Origin: Marinomonas balearica
GTDB lineage: Bacteria; Pseudomonadota; Gammaproteobacteria; Pseudomonadales; Marinomonadaceae
Reading direction: 5' to 3'
Length of the DNA: 64,000 nt
NCBI RefSeq assembly: GCF_004362145.1
Contig: NZ_SNXC01000001.1
Coordinates: forward strand, 38,903 to 102,902
The notes under the pieces are model-generated. The model searched no databases. It saw only the letters and a list, made by a program, of their open reading frames with translations, and was not told where the DNA came from. Position numbers and translations under genes: made by a program. Position 1 is the stretch's first letter. Each line of letters starts with the position of its first letter. This document shows, one piece after another, positions 45,451-54,254 of the stretch.

Positions 45451-46289
45451 TGTCGAGTACGACAAAAGGTCAATCTAAGTTTTTGTTGGCGAGTGCAGGT
45501 GCGGGCTTCCTATTTCTATATGCGCCTATTATTGCCTTGATTATCTACAGTTTTAACGCGTCTAAGTTGGTGACGGTGTGGGGCGGTTGGTCGTTTAAGT
45601 GGTATGTTGCTTTGTTTCAAAACGAGCAAATCATGAACGCCGCGTGGGTCAGCTTGAAGATCGCTTTTATCAGTGCGACCTTAGCTGCGGTGTTAGGCAC
45701 CATGGCGGGTTTTGTGCTGAGTCGCATGGGACTGTTTAAAGGTAAAACGTTATTGGCTGGGTGGGTTACTGCACCGCTGGTGATGCCTGAAGTGATTACA
45801 GGGCTTTCGTTACTGTTATTGTTTGTCGCAATGGAGAGTCTCTTTGGTTGGCCAGCAGGTCGCGGTATGACAACCATTATCATTGCTCATACGACCTTCT
45901 GTTTAGCGTATGTAGCGGTGGTGGTGCAATCTCGTTTAGCCTCACTTGATGTGACTTTGGAAGAAGCCGCGATGGATTTAGGGGCGAAACCCTCGTCTTT
46001 ATTTTTTCTGATTACCTTGCCGTTGATTTCTCCCGCTATTGTGTCTGGCTGGTTATTGTCTTTTACTCTGTCACTCGACGATCTGGTCATCGCCAGCTTC
46101 GTATCTGGTCCAGGTAACAGTACCTTACCTATGGTGATTTTTTCCAAAGTGAGATTGGGAGTCACGCCTGAGGTGAATGCATTGGCGACACTCATGATAG
46201 TGGCAGTGACGGTTGCTGTGTTGGCTGCTGTTTTTATTATGCGTCGTCAAAATAAAATTGAGATACCTCGACACTCATGTTGGAGATAG
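45450..46289 (+). CDS. potI: Polyamine ABC transporter permease, PotI-like
   Basis: The 279-residue permease has the FLYAPIIALIIYSFNASK start common to PotI/PotC, and the EAA loop LEEAAMDLGAKPSSLFFLIT. It begins with GTG 45450, which overlaps the stop of potH, after AAGGAGG. It completes the polyamine importer. The next gene, an amidotransferase, starts 7 bp later, so it belongs to the operon. Confidence 0.93.
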   Translation: MSSTTKGQSKFLLASAGAGFLFLYAPIIALIIYSFNASKLVTVWGGWSFKWYVALFQNEQIMNAAWVSLKIAFISATLAAVLGTMAGFVLSRMGLFKGKTLLAGWVTAPLVMPEVITGLSLLLLFVAMESLFGWPAGRGMTTIIIAHTTFCLAYVAVVVQSRLASLDVTLEEAAMDLGAKPSSLFFLITLPLISPAIVSGWLLSFTLSLDDLVIASFVSGPGNSTLPMVIFSKVRLGVTPEVNALATLMIVAVTVAVLAAVFIMRRQNKIEIPRHSCWR

Positions 46290-46296
46290 TTAAGAA

Positions 46297-47010
46297 ATGA
46301 AAATAGGTATTTTAGCCGCTGGTATTACACCAGACAGCCTGTTGTCTGAATACCCATCGTATGCGGATATGTTTGCTATTCAGTTAGGTAAGATTGAATC
46401 GAGTCTAGAGTTTCGCATTTACGACGTGCGTCTTGATCAGTTTCCAGAGAATGCGAAGGAATGCGATGGATGGCTTATCACAGGGTCAACCTCGAATGTC
46501 GAGGAAGCACTGCCTTGGATGCTGCAATTAGGCGATCTAATTCGTGAAATTGACGAGTCAAAACAACCTTTAGTCGGTATTTGCTTCGGCCATCAAATCA
46601 TTGCTCATGCTTTAGGCGGGATAGTCGAGAAGTTTTCTGGTGGATGGGGAGTGGGAGTTCATTCCTATGTGGTAACAGACGATACTGTCCCAGATATCCC
46701 TAAAGGAGAAGTGTTGTCTATTTGCGCGTTCCATCGATATCAAGTGACTGAAATACCTTCGAGTGCGCGTGTTTTTGCGCGTTCTGACTTCTGTGAATGT
46801 GCTGGATTAATTTACGAGGATCGTATTTTGACTTTCCAAGCGCATCCTGAATTCTCGAAAATATATGAAAGCGCATTAGTGGATATGTACAGCAACGATT
46901 CACTTCCCGCAGACGTGGTGGCGAAAGCCCGAGAATCGATAGAGAAGACCGACCTTCATTCACCCGCAATGATGGATTGGATTGCGTCTTTTTTAAGTCG
47001 TAAGTTGTAG
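46297..47010 (+). CDS. Class I glutamine amidotransferase-like protein, possible gamma-glutamyl-GABA hydrolase
   Basis: The 237-residue GATase domain has nucleophile C96 in VGICFGHQ and the His-Glu pair in FQAHPEFSKI; the triad is complete. It belongs to the stand-alone GATase-1 (GMP-synthase-like) group rather than to the PuuD/peptidase C26 group. Position as the last gene of the potGHI operon in a cluster that has puuA, puuB and puuC but no puuD suggests it may release GABA from gamma-glutamyl-GABA. That is an inference from context. Confidence 0.82.
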   Translation: MKIGILAAGITPDSLLSEYPSYADMFAIQLGKIESSLEFRIYDVRLDQFPENAKECDGWLITGSTSNVEEALPWMLQLGDLIREIDESKQPLVGICFGHQIIAHALGGIVEKFSGGWGVGVHSYVVTDDTVPDIPKGEVLSICAFHRYQVTEIPSSARVFARSDFCECAGLIYEDRILTFQAHPEFSKIYESALVDMYSNDSLPADVVAKARESIEKTDLHSPAMMDWIASFLSRKL

Positions 47011-47017
47011 TGTCTGC

Positions 47018-47050
47018 TGCCTTCACTCTTTGTTATAAAGGGTGAAGGCA
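47018..47050. terminator. Hairpin between convergent amidotransferase and GH32 genes
   Basis: Fourteen-base arms TGCCTTCACTCTTT / AAAGGGTGAAGGCA with one G-U type mismatch and a 5-nt loop, followed by a T-rich stretch a few bases later. Confidence 0.55.
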
Positions 47051-47071
47051 ATACGATTTTTACTTCTCTAA

Positions 47072-48511
47072 TCAGCCTTGCTCGAAGACCTCGATAGATT
47101 CCATTAACACTTGCCCTTCGACCACAGAGAGCGATGCTTTTTCTAAGCTGTGTGTAAACACCGTATCTGTGCAAGCAAACAGACCATTGTTAATCAATAA
47201 CTCACAACTTGAAGTGTCTTTTGCTAACACGAAATCGAGGCTTTGTTGAGCTGGCATTACAAAACGCGACTGGTATGGAAACTGCTGGTTGAAGGTTGGG
47301 GATGCAGACACAACAACTTTCCGTTCTGTTTCGACAAGATAGTTAGAATCAGTGCGTGAAATGCGATAGACCAATGAATCGTCGCCAAACGGTTTAATCT
47401 CAATTCTAGAGCCGTGAGCCAGTTTGAGTTCTGCTTTTATCAGGCCATGATTAAGATCAAATTGCCAAATGCTAGGTTCAACATGTTGGACTTTTTCGTT
47501 AGAGGCTTTTGCAAATGATTCCGTGATAAACGACTGTTTCAGGCGTAAACCTTGTTCAGTCGTGACTAATGACAGCTCTCGTGGAAGTGTCATTGTGCCA
47601 CGGTAGCCATCGGTTGGCACATCGTTCGCGTACAACCAGTTGCTCATCCAAGCTATTGCGATTCTTCGTCCATTTGGGGCATTAGAAAAGCTCTGCGCCG
47701 CATAGAAGTCTTTACCATAATCTAAGTAAAGCGCGTCTTCTTTTGCGTTGAGGTTCGTAAAGCGTTCCCCATCGAAGTGACCGACCATGTATTGAGTGCC
47801 ACTGCCGCCAGCATGGGCTGCTCTTTGAAGCCCAATAATAAGCACCCAGCGCTCAATGCCTTGATCATCCGTAATTGGGAAGAGATCAGGACATTCCCAA
47901 GGAAGTTCATCGTGAACCCCCTCATCGTTGCCCCAAGTCGAAAGTTTGTTCCACTTAGTTAAGTTTATTGATCCATATATGCCAATACATTGCCCTTCGG
48001 TAACGACCATGATCCATTTTTCGGATGCATCATGCCAAAACACCTTTGGGTCTCGAAAGTGCTGGATGCCTTCGTTAGGGGCAACTGGGTTGATGTCTGC
48101 ATGTTGTTTGAATGCTCTGCCGTCGGTACTGGTGGCAATGGACTGTGCTTGCAAACCATTGTCTTGCACTTGGGTTAATCCAATGGTGTTTGTGTATAAC
48201 GAAACGAAGTTGTGAGGGCTAGGGTTTTCGAACAAGCCGGATGTATTGTTTGAATCAACGATTGAAGAGCCAGAGAAACACTGACCATTTTGATCTGGAG
48301 CCAAGGCGATTGGCAAATGTGTCCATTCTAGTAAATCGCGACTCACTGCGTGACCCCAATGCATAGGGCCCCATGTCGTGCCAAATGGATAATATTGATA
48401 AAAAAGGTGCCACTCGCCGTCCATGTAGATCAACCCGTTGGGGTCGTTAATCCAGCCAAAAGGCGCTGAAAAATGTATGGCTGGGCGAAAATTTTGATTC
48501 TTATCTGGCAT
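47072..48511 (-). CDS. Glycoside hydrolase family 32 (sucrose-6-phosphate hydrolase/fructan hydrolase)
   Basis: The 479-residue enzyme has all three GH32 acidic motifs: WINDPNG with nucleophile D23, RDP at 153-155 and the acid/base E206 in WECPDLF. A C-terminal beta-sandwich follows from about residue 340. No signal peptide, so it acts in the cytoplasm on sucrose, sucrose-6-phosphate or short fructans. No PTS or sugar permease lies next to it, so its substrate delivery is not explained here. A LacI-type operator candidate lies upstream. Confidence 0.92.
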   Translation of the reverse strand: MPDKNQNFRPAIHFSAPFGWINDPNGLIYMDGEWHLFYQYYPFGTTWGPMHWGHAVSRDLLEWTHLPIALAPDQNGQCFSGSSIVDSNNTSGLFENPSPHNFVSLYTNTIGLTQVQDNGLQAQSIATSTDGRAFKQHADINPVAPNEGIQHFRDPKVFWHDASEKWIMVVTEGQCIGIYGSINLTKWNKLSTWGNDEGVHDELPWECPDLFPITDDQGIERWVLIIGLQRAAHAGGSGTQYMVGHFDGERFTNLNAKEDALYLDYGKDFYAAQSFSNAPNGRRIAIAWMSNWLYANDVPTDGYRGTMTLPRELSLVTTEQGLRLKQSFITESFAKASNEKVQHVEPSIWQFDLNHGLIKAELKLAHGSRIEIKPFGDDSLVYRISRTDSNYLVETERKVVVSASPTFNQQFPYQSRFVMPAQQSLDFVLAKDTSSCELLINNGLFACTDTVFTHSLEKASLSVVEGQVLMESIEVFEQG

Positions 48512-48533
48512 GGTAGTGTCTTATTTAACGTTT

Positions 48534-48547
48534 CTTAATCGTTTAAG
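48534..48547. promoter_or_regulatory. LacI-family operator candidate upstream of the GH32 gene
   Basis: CTTAATCGTTTAAG is a near-perfect 14-bp palindrome (12 of 14 positions) with the central CG typical of LacI/ScrR operators, 23 bp before the GH32 start codon. No LacI gene lies in the window. Confidence 0.4.
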
Positions 48548-48903
48548 TGTTTTTTGGATTATCCATATTACGCTTTATCAATCAAGACGGGGATACGCTA
48601 AAACGCCGATGTTTTAGATGATTTTCTCTGATTTATGGATCTTATGGCTTTAAAAAAAGCATCTTATATTTAATTAGTTATATCTGGCGCGGAAAAACGT
48701 ATGCGTTTTGCGTATAGGGCATATCGTTATTTCGATTGGTCATTTTAGGCGTTATACGTACTCTGTCTAGCAGCCAAACTTGTGATGTTTGCATAGGAAC
48801 AGAGCAATGATTGGCTAATGGGGGCTCACGGATGAGACTGAGCCTCTCGCCTATTAATCTAAATGATTTTAGGTGGGAGGCTTTTAATGAGCCTGTCTGA
48901 ATT
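48548..48903. other. Gene-free stretch before the dppF remnant
   Basis: It contains the small palindrome AAAACGTATGCGTTTT near 48695 and an imperfect 13-bp inverted repeat at 48841-48882 (AGCCTCTCGCCTA / TAGGTGGGAGGCT) that ends 21 bp before the truncated dppF coding sequence. The second repeat may be a terminator or mark a deletion junction. No gene is seen. Confidence 0.4.
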
Positions 48904-49578
48904 AATCCAAGAAAGAAAATCGGGTCAATTCTGGAAGAACCGTTAGTCATCAATACTGACTTGTCCAAAACAGCACGCAAACAAAAAGCACTGGATGTGA
49001 TGTCGAAAGTTGGCTTGAAGCCAGAACATTATGATCGTTATCCGCATATGTTTTCAGGTGGTCAGCGACAGCGAATTGCAATCGCCCGAGGTTTGATGCT
49101 GGATCCACAAGTGATCGTGGCGGATGAACCTGTATCCGCGCTGGATGTGTCTGTTCAGGCTCAGGTTTTGAACCTTATGATGGACTTGCAAGAGGAGTTC
49201 GGCCTCAGTTATGTGTTCATCTCTCATGATTTGTCCGTGGTAGAGCACATAGCGGATGAAGTGATGGTGATGTATCTTGGAAAAGTTGTGGAGCGCACAT
49301 CATGCGAACAGCTCTTTATTAATCCGCAACATCCTTATACGCAGGCGCTGTTGTCGAGTACACCTCAGCTCTCGCCAGATAAGCGACGTACACGAATCAA
49401 GTTGGAAGGTGAATTACCTTCCCCATTGAATCCGCCATCTGGCTGTGCTTTCCATGGCCGCTGCCAGTACGCGAATGAGCGGTGTAAAACAGAGACACCT
49501 GAATTGATCGAAACTCGGTTTAATGAACAAGAGCATTGGATTGCCTGTCACGGTGTTCAGGAAAAGCGTATTTCCTAG
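48904..49578 (+). pseudogene. dppF: 5'-truncated dipeptide/oligopeptide ABC transporter ATPase (DppF-like)
   Basis: Coding similarity begins abruptly at 48904 (NPRKKIGSILEEPLVINTDL) with a stop codon just before it. It continues through signature MFSGGQRQRIAIARG, Walker B VIVADEPVSALD and the oligopeptide-transporter C-terminal cysteine block CAFHGRCQYANERC to the normal end. About 90-100 N-terminal residues including Walker A are missing, so the product cannot bind ATP normally. A TTG at 48961 could still start a 205-residue fragment. The rest of the dpp operon is absent, consistent with a deletion. Confidence 0.85.
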
Positions 49579-49616
49579 AAATCATGTCGTCAGGCAGGCT
49601 TATCGCCTGCTGACGA

Positions 49617-49736
49617 TCAGTCTGCTGAAGAGATACGGATAAGGTGTCCATCTGGGTCTTTTACTAAGAACGTTTCACCAAAGACATCTGTATGCAGTGG
49701 CGTATGGATGTCTGCATTCGCTTCCCACTCAGAAAA
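49617..49736 (-). pseudogene. C-terminal remnant of a VOC (glyoxalase-like) gene
   Basis: The reverse strand encodes a 39-residue tail, including DVFGETFLVKDPDGHLIRIS and then the stop, typical of the last strand pair of VOC proteins. It is preceded by an in-frame stop at 49737. It lies 12 bp after the end of an intact VOC gene on the same strand, and its reading frame shows no further upstream part. Confidence 0.7.
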
Positions 49737-49748
49737 TTACCTAACTCG

Positions 49749-50114
49749 CTATTTTTGGCACATAACTCGTAACCTGTGACCATCAGAATCAACTGCTGTA
49801 AAGCTGTAGCCAAAGTCCATTTCAATAATTGGCTGAAGGATGGAAAGATTGAGTGATTCGTACTTTCCTAGTTCTTGTTCAAGCTGGGTGGGAGTCTCAA
49901 CTGCGAAAACGATCTCCATGCCGCATCCCGTCTCTTCTAGCTCAGGGCGTACCTGATCTTTTTGCCAAATGCCAAGCATTAAACCCTCGTTTGTGCGGAA
50001 CATGGCGAAGTTTGGTGATTGGTCAACTGGTGGAAGACCGATCAGTTGAGTATAAAGTGCAACGCTTTGGTTGATAGATTCTGCATATAGAACGACGCAG
50101 TTTAGTTGCGACAT
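49749..50114 (-). CDS. VOC family (glyoxalase/bleomycin-resistance-like) protein
   Basis: The product of 121 residues is a single vicinal-oxygen-chelate unit: NCVVLYAESINQSVALYTQL at the start, a GLMLGIWQKDQ middle strand, and GYSFTAVDSDGHRLRVM at the end. It starts at ATG 50114 behind AAGGAGC. VOC proteins bind metal and act as lyases, dioxygenases or drug binders; here the role is unknown. A remnant of another VOC gene follows. Confidence 0.88.
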   Translation of the reverse strand: MSQLNCVVLYAESINQSVALYTQLIGLPPVDQSPNFAMFRTNEGLMLGIWQKDQVRPELEETGCGMEIVFAVETPTQLEQELGKYESLNLSILQPIIEMDFGYSFTAVDSDGHRLRVMCQK

Positions 50115-50220
50115 GTTAGGCTCCTTGATTACGAGTTTGACTGTGAAAGCGAAACCAGTTTAAGGTGACCTAGTGTCAATTTTTGTCAGTAGCGTTTAAT
50201 ACCGTTTGAGATCGTTTTTT

Positions 50221-50730
50221 ATGGATTTGTATTTAATTGAATGGCTCTTAGGAGTTACACCAACAGTTGTTTTTGTTGGGTTTATATCGTTCGCTACTTT
50301 CCTAATCGAACCTATTGCAAAAATGATGACTAGAAGTGGAAGAGAGGCTCATTTTCACCTATTAGATATGAAAGATGGTTGGGTACGCCTTCCATTAAAT
50401 GTATTTAAGCGAAAACGCTCAGTGGTTTTCTTCAGTATCTTTATGTTGTCTATTATTTTTGTAATAACGTCTAATACTTTATATGGAATGAAGCTCCAAA
50501 GCTTGCTGAGATGTGAAGGTGGTCAATCACAGTTACTGAATAGTCAAGGTATAGTAATTCAATCAGACTTGAGTACTCTGGGATATCATTTAGAGCGTAA
50601 TCGTGCACCTAGTCGCGACGAAATAAACGTTGATCGAGGTTGGTTAATGTGTAAAAGTGAAAAAATTGAATTGGGTTATATTCGCCCTTCAAGCAATAAT
50701 GATCAGTATTTATTACTTTCTGATCATTAA
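50221..50730 (+). CDS. Hypothetical membrane protein with two spans
   Basis: The product of 169 residues starts at ATG 50221; a TTG at 50206 would add five residues. Two hydrophobic segments (about 4-32 and 67-90) enclose a basic loop, and a soluble C-terminal domain of about 75 residues with two cysteines should lie on the same side as the N-terminus. I do not recognise the family. Its last 4 bp overlap the end of the convergent WYL regulator gene. Confidence 0.6.
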   Translation: MDLYLIEWLLGVTPTVVFVGFISFATFLIEPIAKMMTRSGREAHFHLLDMKDGWVRLPLNVFKRKRSVVFFSIFMLSIIFVITSNTLYGMKLQSLLRCEGGQSQLLNSQGIVIQSDLSTLGYHLERNRAPSRDEINVDRGWLMCKSEKIELGYIRPSSNNDQYLLLSDH

Positions 50731-51422
50731 CTAATGATCCCGTTTTCCTTTTTCCACTCTGCTGCGAGAGCCCTTTTTGATTTAGGGTAGCGCTCTTCAA
50801 GTAGGGTTAGATTTCCAATTCGGTCTGTACGAAAGTGTCTGTTTGCATTGCGTGTTTCACACCATCCTACTAAGACGGAAACAGATTCGAAATACCCCAA
50901 TGCAAAAGGCCAGACTGTTCGAGATGACGCTTTGCCATCTAAGCTTTTGTAGTCAAATTGAACGATCTTTTCTTCTCGAATGGCTTGTCGCAGAGGAATC
51001 AGAATGTCTTTAGAGGCGTTTTCTGTTTTACTTTTTTGAGGCGGGGGTACGAGTAGCGTATTGTGAAGCACTTTGTCATCCAAGTCGTCTGGCAAGGCAT
51101 TTCGGATTTTAGCAAGTGCAGAGATCGCATGGGATTGCATCTCTGAGTCCGTTTGTTTGGACGCCCAGCGCATACCAAGGACGATAGCTTCCAATTCTTG
51201 TTCGGAGAACATGAGTGGCGGCATCCAGAATCCCTCCTGCATAACATAACCTACGCCCGCTTCTCCTTCGATTTGGGCTCCTTGTTCCTGCAACGTTAGG
51301 GTGTCTCGGTATACACTGCGCACGCTAATGCAAAGTCGTTCAGCTAATTGCTTAGCGGTCACCGGACGTCGGCTTTGTCGAAGAAGATCGAGGAGTTCGA
51401 GAAGTCGTTGAGAACGAGTCAT
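50727..51422 (-). CDS. YafY-like HTH/WYL domain transcriptional regulator
   Basis: The 231-residue protein has an N-terminal DeoR-like helix-turn-helix (PVTAKQLAERLCISVRSVYR, 20-39), the GYVMQEGFWMPPLMFSEQEL linker of YafY proteins, and a WYL-type domain with FDYKSLDGKASSRTVWPFAL in place of the WYL core and ending HFRTDRIGNL. It lies 8 bp downstream of the ABM gene on the same strand, so they form an operon and the regulator probably controls that pair. Confidence 0.87.
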   Translation of the reverse strand: MTRSQRLLELLDLLRQSRRPVTAKQLAERLCISVRSVYRDTLTLQEQGAQIEGEAGVGYVMQEGFWMPPLMFSEQELEAIVLGMRWASKQTDSEMQSHAISALAKIRNALPDDLDDKVLHNTLLVPPPQKSKTENASKDILIPLRQAIREEKIVQFDYKSLDGKASSRTVWPFALGYFESVSVLVGWCETRNANRHFRTDRIGNLTLLEERYPKSKRALAAEWKKENGIIS

Positions 51423-51430
51423 CGTGATGT

Positions 51431-51748
51431 CTACGAGACGAACTGATGTTCTAAGACATCATAGTGATGAACAAATGTATCAGGGTCTAGCTCGTATACA
51501 TCATCTTCTGGATAGAGCTTAGCGACATCGATATCTTGACCCGCAAATTCCATAACGCTCTCACGATCAGGCCAATAGGTGATTAAGGTGATTTCAGCGT
51601 TTCGGTCATCAAACTGTCGGCAAAATATTTGAGCGCCATTAAAGCCTTTTGTCGCTGCGGTGTCTTTCACTCCGGTCTCATGGAGATAGGCGATAAAGCC
51701 GTCTTTATGTTTATTTGGAACTCGTGCTTTCCATTCTCGAGCAATCAT
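51431..51748 (-). CDS. Antibiotic biosynthesis monooxygenase (ABM) domain protein
   Basis: The 105-residue ferredoxin-like protein of the ABM superfamily has KDTAATKGFNGAQIFCRQFD and the EITLITYWPDRESVMEFAGQ strand-helix pair typical of the family. Small ABM proteins act as cofactor-free monooxygenases or as heme or quinone binders. It is in one operon with a YafY-like regulator. The start at ATG 51748 has AAAAAGG upstream. Confidence 0.82.
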   Translation of the reverse strand: MIAREWKARVPNKHKDGFIAYLHETGVKDTAATKGFNGAQIFCRQFDDRNAEITLITYWPDRESVMEFAGQDIDVAKLYPEDDVYELDPDTFVHHYDVLEHQFVS

Positions 51749-51822
51749 GTCTATGCCTTTTTACAGGTGAAAACTCAAGTTTAACACTGATATTTTGCAA
51801 TGGGGGATTGAAAAATCAGAAT

Positions 51823-51860
51823 AAAAAAGCCGCCTAATATCAGAAAATCAGGCGGCTTTT
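51823..51860. terminator. Intrinsic terminator after the phytase gene
   Basis: AAAAAAGCCGCCT / AGGCGGCTTTT stem with a 14-nt loop and T-runs on both strands, 32 bp after the phytase stop. Confidence 0.9.
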
Positions 51861-51891
51861 ATTTCTATGAAGAGCTATCGCTTTTTAAGTA

Positions 51892-53916
51892 TTACTTTAA
51901 TTTAAGCGCGGATTGGATTTCTCTCCAATCGACCATTTTGAAGTTTTGTTTTTTCAATTCGTACTCGTCGTTGATGTTGTACCAATCTTGCGCAATGAAC
52001 ATACCATTCGGGTAGGCGCTACCAAGGTTGCCAGAGAACGCGTGAACGCCATCGGTATCGCTTGTCCCGTCAATTCCATTGTCATCATCACCAATGATAG
52101 CAAAGCTGCCTTTGTACTGGTTGTTGTCGTTCATATCGTAAACCGCGTACGTGTTGTTACCTTGGCTGGAAGCGATCAAGTAACGAACTTGGTCTGTTTC
52201 GTAGATAGTCACACCTTCAATGTCGTCAACCAACTGCTTGCCGTCTACTGCCGCAAATAGCTTGGCTTTGGTTGAGCCATTTTCGCGAGCATCGAAAGTC
52301 CAGATTGCTTCGTCTTCTTCGCCGACATAGATTGTTTGAGTCTTGTCGTCTACAACACAACCTTCAGGTTGGCTTTCAACAGAGAAGGTACGAACAATCT
52401 CACCCTTGGCGCCGTCTTTTGTTAGCGTGATTTTCCATTGTTCTGTTGTGCCGTCTTTACCGTTAACAAAAACGTAAGGAGTACCGTCTTCACCTTGTCC
52501 CATACACAAGCCGTATACGACATCTACATTAGAAATCAATTCAGGAGACGCATCATGAACGTTGTCGCCGATGGCAGGCAACAGCTTGATTGGCGTATCC
52601 GAACCGTCGATTGTGTATAGCGTCACCGTATTTAGGTCACGGTTTGAGGCAGCGGCCAATGTGATCTTGCCGCCTTTTCCATCATCGATGTTCTGGCGTA
52701 GGTCTACATTGTTTGGACGACCTTCTTCGAAGAATTGAATTTCGTTCCCTTCAAGATCGTAAGCTAGCAATCCGCCTTTTTTATCAGTTGCGATAATTAG
52801 ACTGTTAGCAGGGTTTGATTCGTTGTACCAAACGGTTGAGTCATCCGCTGCATCGCCTTTGCTGTCAACTGCATCGGTTTCGCCAGACGCTGTGACGACT
52901 TTGACGCCCGCTACTTTGATGTCTCGGTTACTTTGTAAACCAGCAAGGCTCACACCGCTTAATGATGTAAACTCGTCAGCGCTCATGAACTGGTAAACAG
53001 GTTCGTCCGCTTCGGTGTTGCCAATCCAAATTCCGTTGCGTGCCGTTGTAACTAGCTTAGCTTCTTCGACGCCTTCTACATCGAACTTTGCAAGGAATTC
53101 GCCTGAGTTGCGGTCGTAAAGGTTAAAGCCTTTGCCTTCGTCAGCGATCAGGATGACACCTTTTCCACCTTCTTGGATCGCGAGATCGATGTTCTCGATT
53201 TCTTCAAGTTTTCCGTGTGGCTCAACGATGTCTAATAGCGCTCGGTCTTTTACGTTTTCAGCATCGGCGCCGTATATCCAAACGCCAACATTTTGCTCGG
53301 CTACATAAAGTGTGCCGGATTGATCATCGACGATACAACCGCTTAACTCGCCACCGACATTAGTGTGACGTACTGGTTCGGCAACGTCGCCCTCGTTGAA
53401 GCGGCTTTTTACTTCATTTCCATCCAAAATCAATTTGTACTGAAGAAGATCGCCGTCTTCAGTGTAGGCTGTCGCCGTGATTTGGCCGCTTGTTGGGTGT
53501 TGATAAAGGCAAACCCCTTCAGGTGTTGCGTCAATGTTAATGGTGCCCACTGAGCTAAGAGGGTGTTTTGCATTGCCAGTGATTTTGTAGAAGCCTAATG
53601 AGTCTTCATCAGGAAGGCCAATAGCGACGATGTCCATACTCGCGCCATTATCATCCGTAAGGCTGTAGCGAACGTCCGCACCAAGCGCTTCTATGCCCTC
53701 GATGTGCTGAATCTCTTTGCCTTGCTCGTTAAATACGGCAATGCCGTCACCTTCGAGAGTGGCGATCAAAAGGCTCTTTGAATTGTCTTGACTAACCCAC
53801 GTCGCTGCATCGGCAATATCTTCATAGGTAGTTTCGGAAATAACGGCTGCATTCACACTAAGAGAAGCGCACATTGCACTGCTGATTGCGGTCGCAACTA
53901 AATGACGTTTGAACAT
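51892..53916 (-). CDS. Two-domain beta-propeller phytase (3-phytase)
   Basis: The 674-residue secreted protein has a signal peptide ending SVNA. A first incomplete propeller (about 25-340) precedes a complete one (about 345-674). The second carries DDSTVWYNESNPANSLIIAT, NNVDLRQNI, YVGEEDEAIW and DDIEGV, which supply the calcium and phosphate ligands of the family. The first domain has matching but divergent blocks (DAATWVSQDNSKSLLIATLE). Dual-domain phytases are known in Bacillus and some Proteobacteria. It releases phosphate from phytate outside the cell. The gene is alone and has its own terminator. Confidence 0.92.
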   Translation of the reverse strand: MFKRHLVATAISSAMCASLSVNAAVISETTYEDIADAATWVSQDNSKSLLIATLEGDGIAVFNEQGKEIQHIEGIEALGADVRYSLTDDNGASMDIVAIGLPDEDSLGFYKITGNAKHPLSSVGTINIDATPEGVCLYQHPTSGQITATAYTEDGDLLQYKLILDGNEVKSRFNEGDVAEPVRHTNVGGELSGCIVDDQSGTLYVAEQNVGVWIYGADAENVKDRALLDIVEPHGKLEEIENIDLAIQEGGKGVILIADEGKGFNLYDRNSGEFLAKFDVEGVEEAKLVTTARNGIWIGNTEADEPVYQFMSADEFTSLSGVSLAGLQSNRDIKVAGVKVVTASGETDAVDSKGDAADDSTVWYNESNPANSLIIATDKKGGLLAYDLEGNEIQFFEEGRPNNVDLRQNIDDGKGGKITLAAASNRDLNTVTLYTIDGSDTPIKLLPAIGDNVHDASPELISNVDVVYGLCMGQGEDGTPYVFVNGKDGTTEQWKITLTKDGAKGEIVRTFSVESQPEGCVVDDKTQTIYVGEEDEAIWTFDARENGSTKAKLFAAVDGKQLVDDIEGVTIYETDQVRYLIASSQGNNTYAVYDMNDNNQYKGSFAIIGDDDNGIDGTSDTDGVHAFSGNLGSAYPNGMFIAQDWYNINDEYELKKQNFKMVDWREIQSALKLK

Positions 53917-54254
53917 GATGAGATACCTTTAGAGTTGGTTTATAGGTCTGCACGTTAAGCCGCTCTTATGTCAATTTTGTTACGTTCTTTTTTCAGGAGA
54001 TGTGAATAGATCGTTTTGACGGTGTTTACCCATGCAAATGAGCTAATAAGACTATTGAGTAGGAGTGTCATTTCTCTTAGATACACCACTGTTGAGGTTG
54101 TTTACTCCCTTGGTTTGTCTCTTTTATATCGGTTGCATGAGCGATTCGGACTAAACCCATTGAGTTCGCTAGCGCGGGCGCTGTTTGTCATATTATGGCA
54201 ATGGAAATGTCATAAAATAGGCGTAAAACGAGGCACTCTAAATAGGGGTTCAAC
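53917..54254. other. 338-bp divergent region between phytase and a membrane-protein gene
   Basis: It must hold promoters for both directions. On the phytase strand a TTGACA lies upstream but the matching -10 is uncertain. No convincing PhoB box was found. One frame of 105 codons here overlaps the next gene and looks spurious. Confidence 0.45.

Noticed and set aside
53917..54254. PhoB-box-like TGTCA repeats upstream of the phytase
   Set aside because: Only half-sites match; the second 7-mer of each candidate fits at three of seven positions and the orientation is wrong for the phytase.
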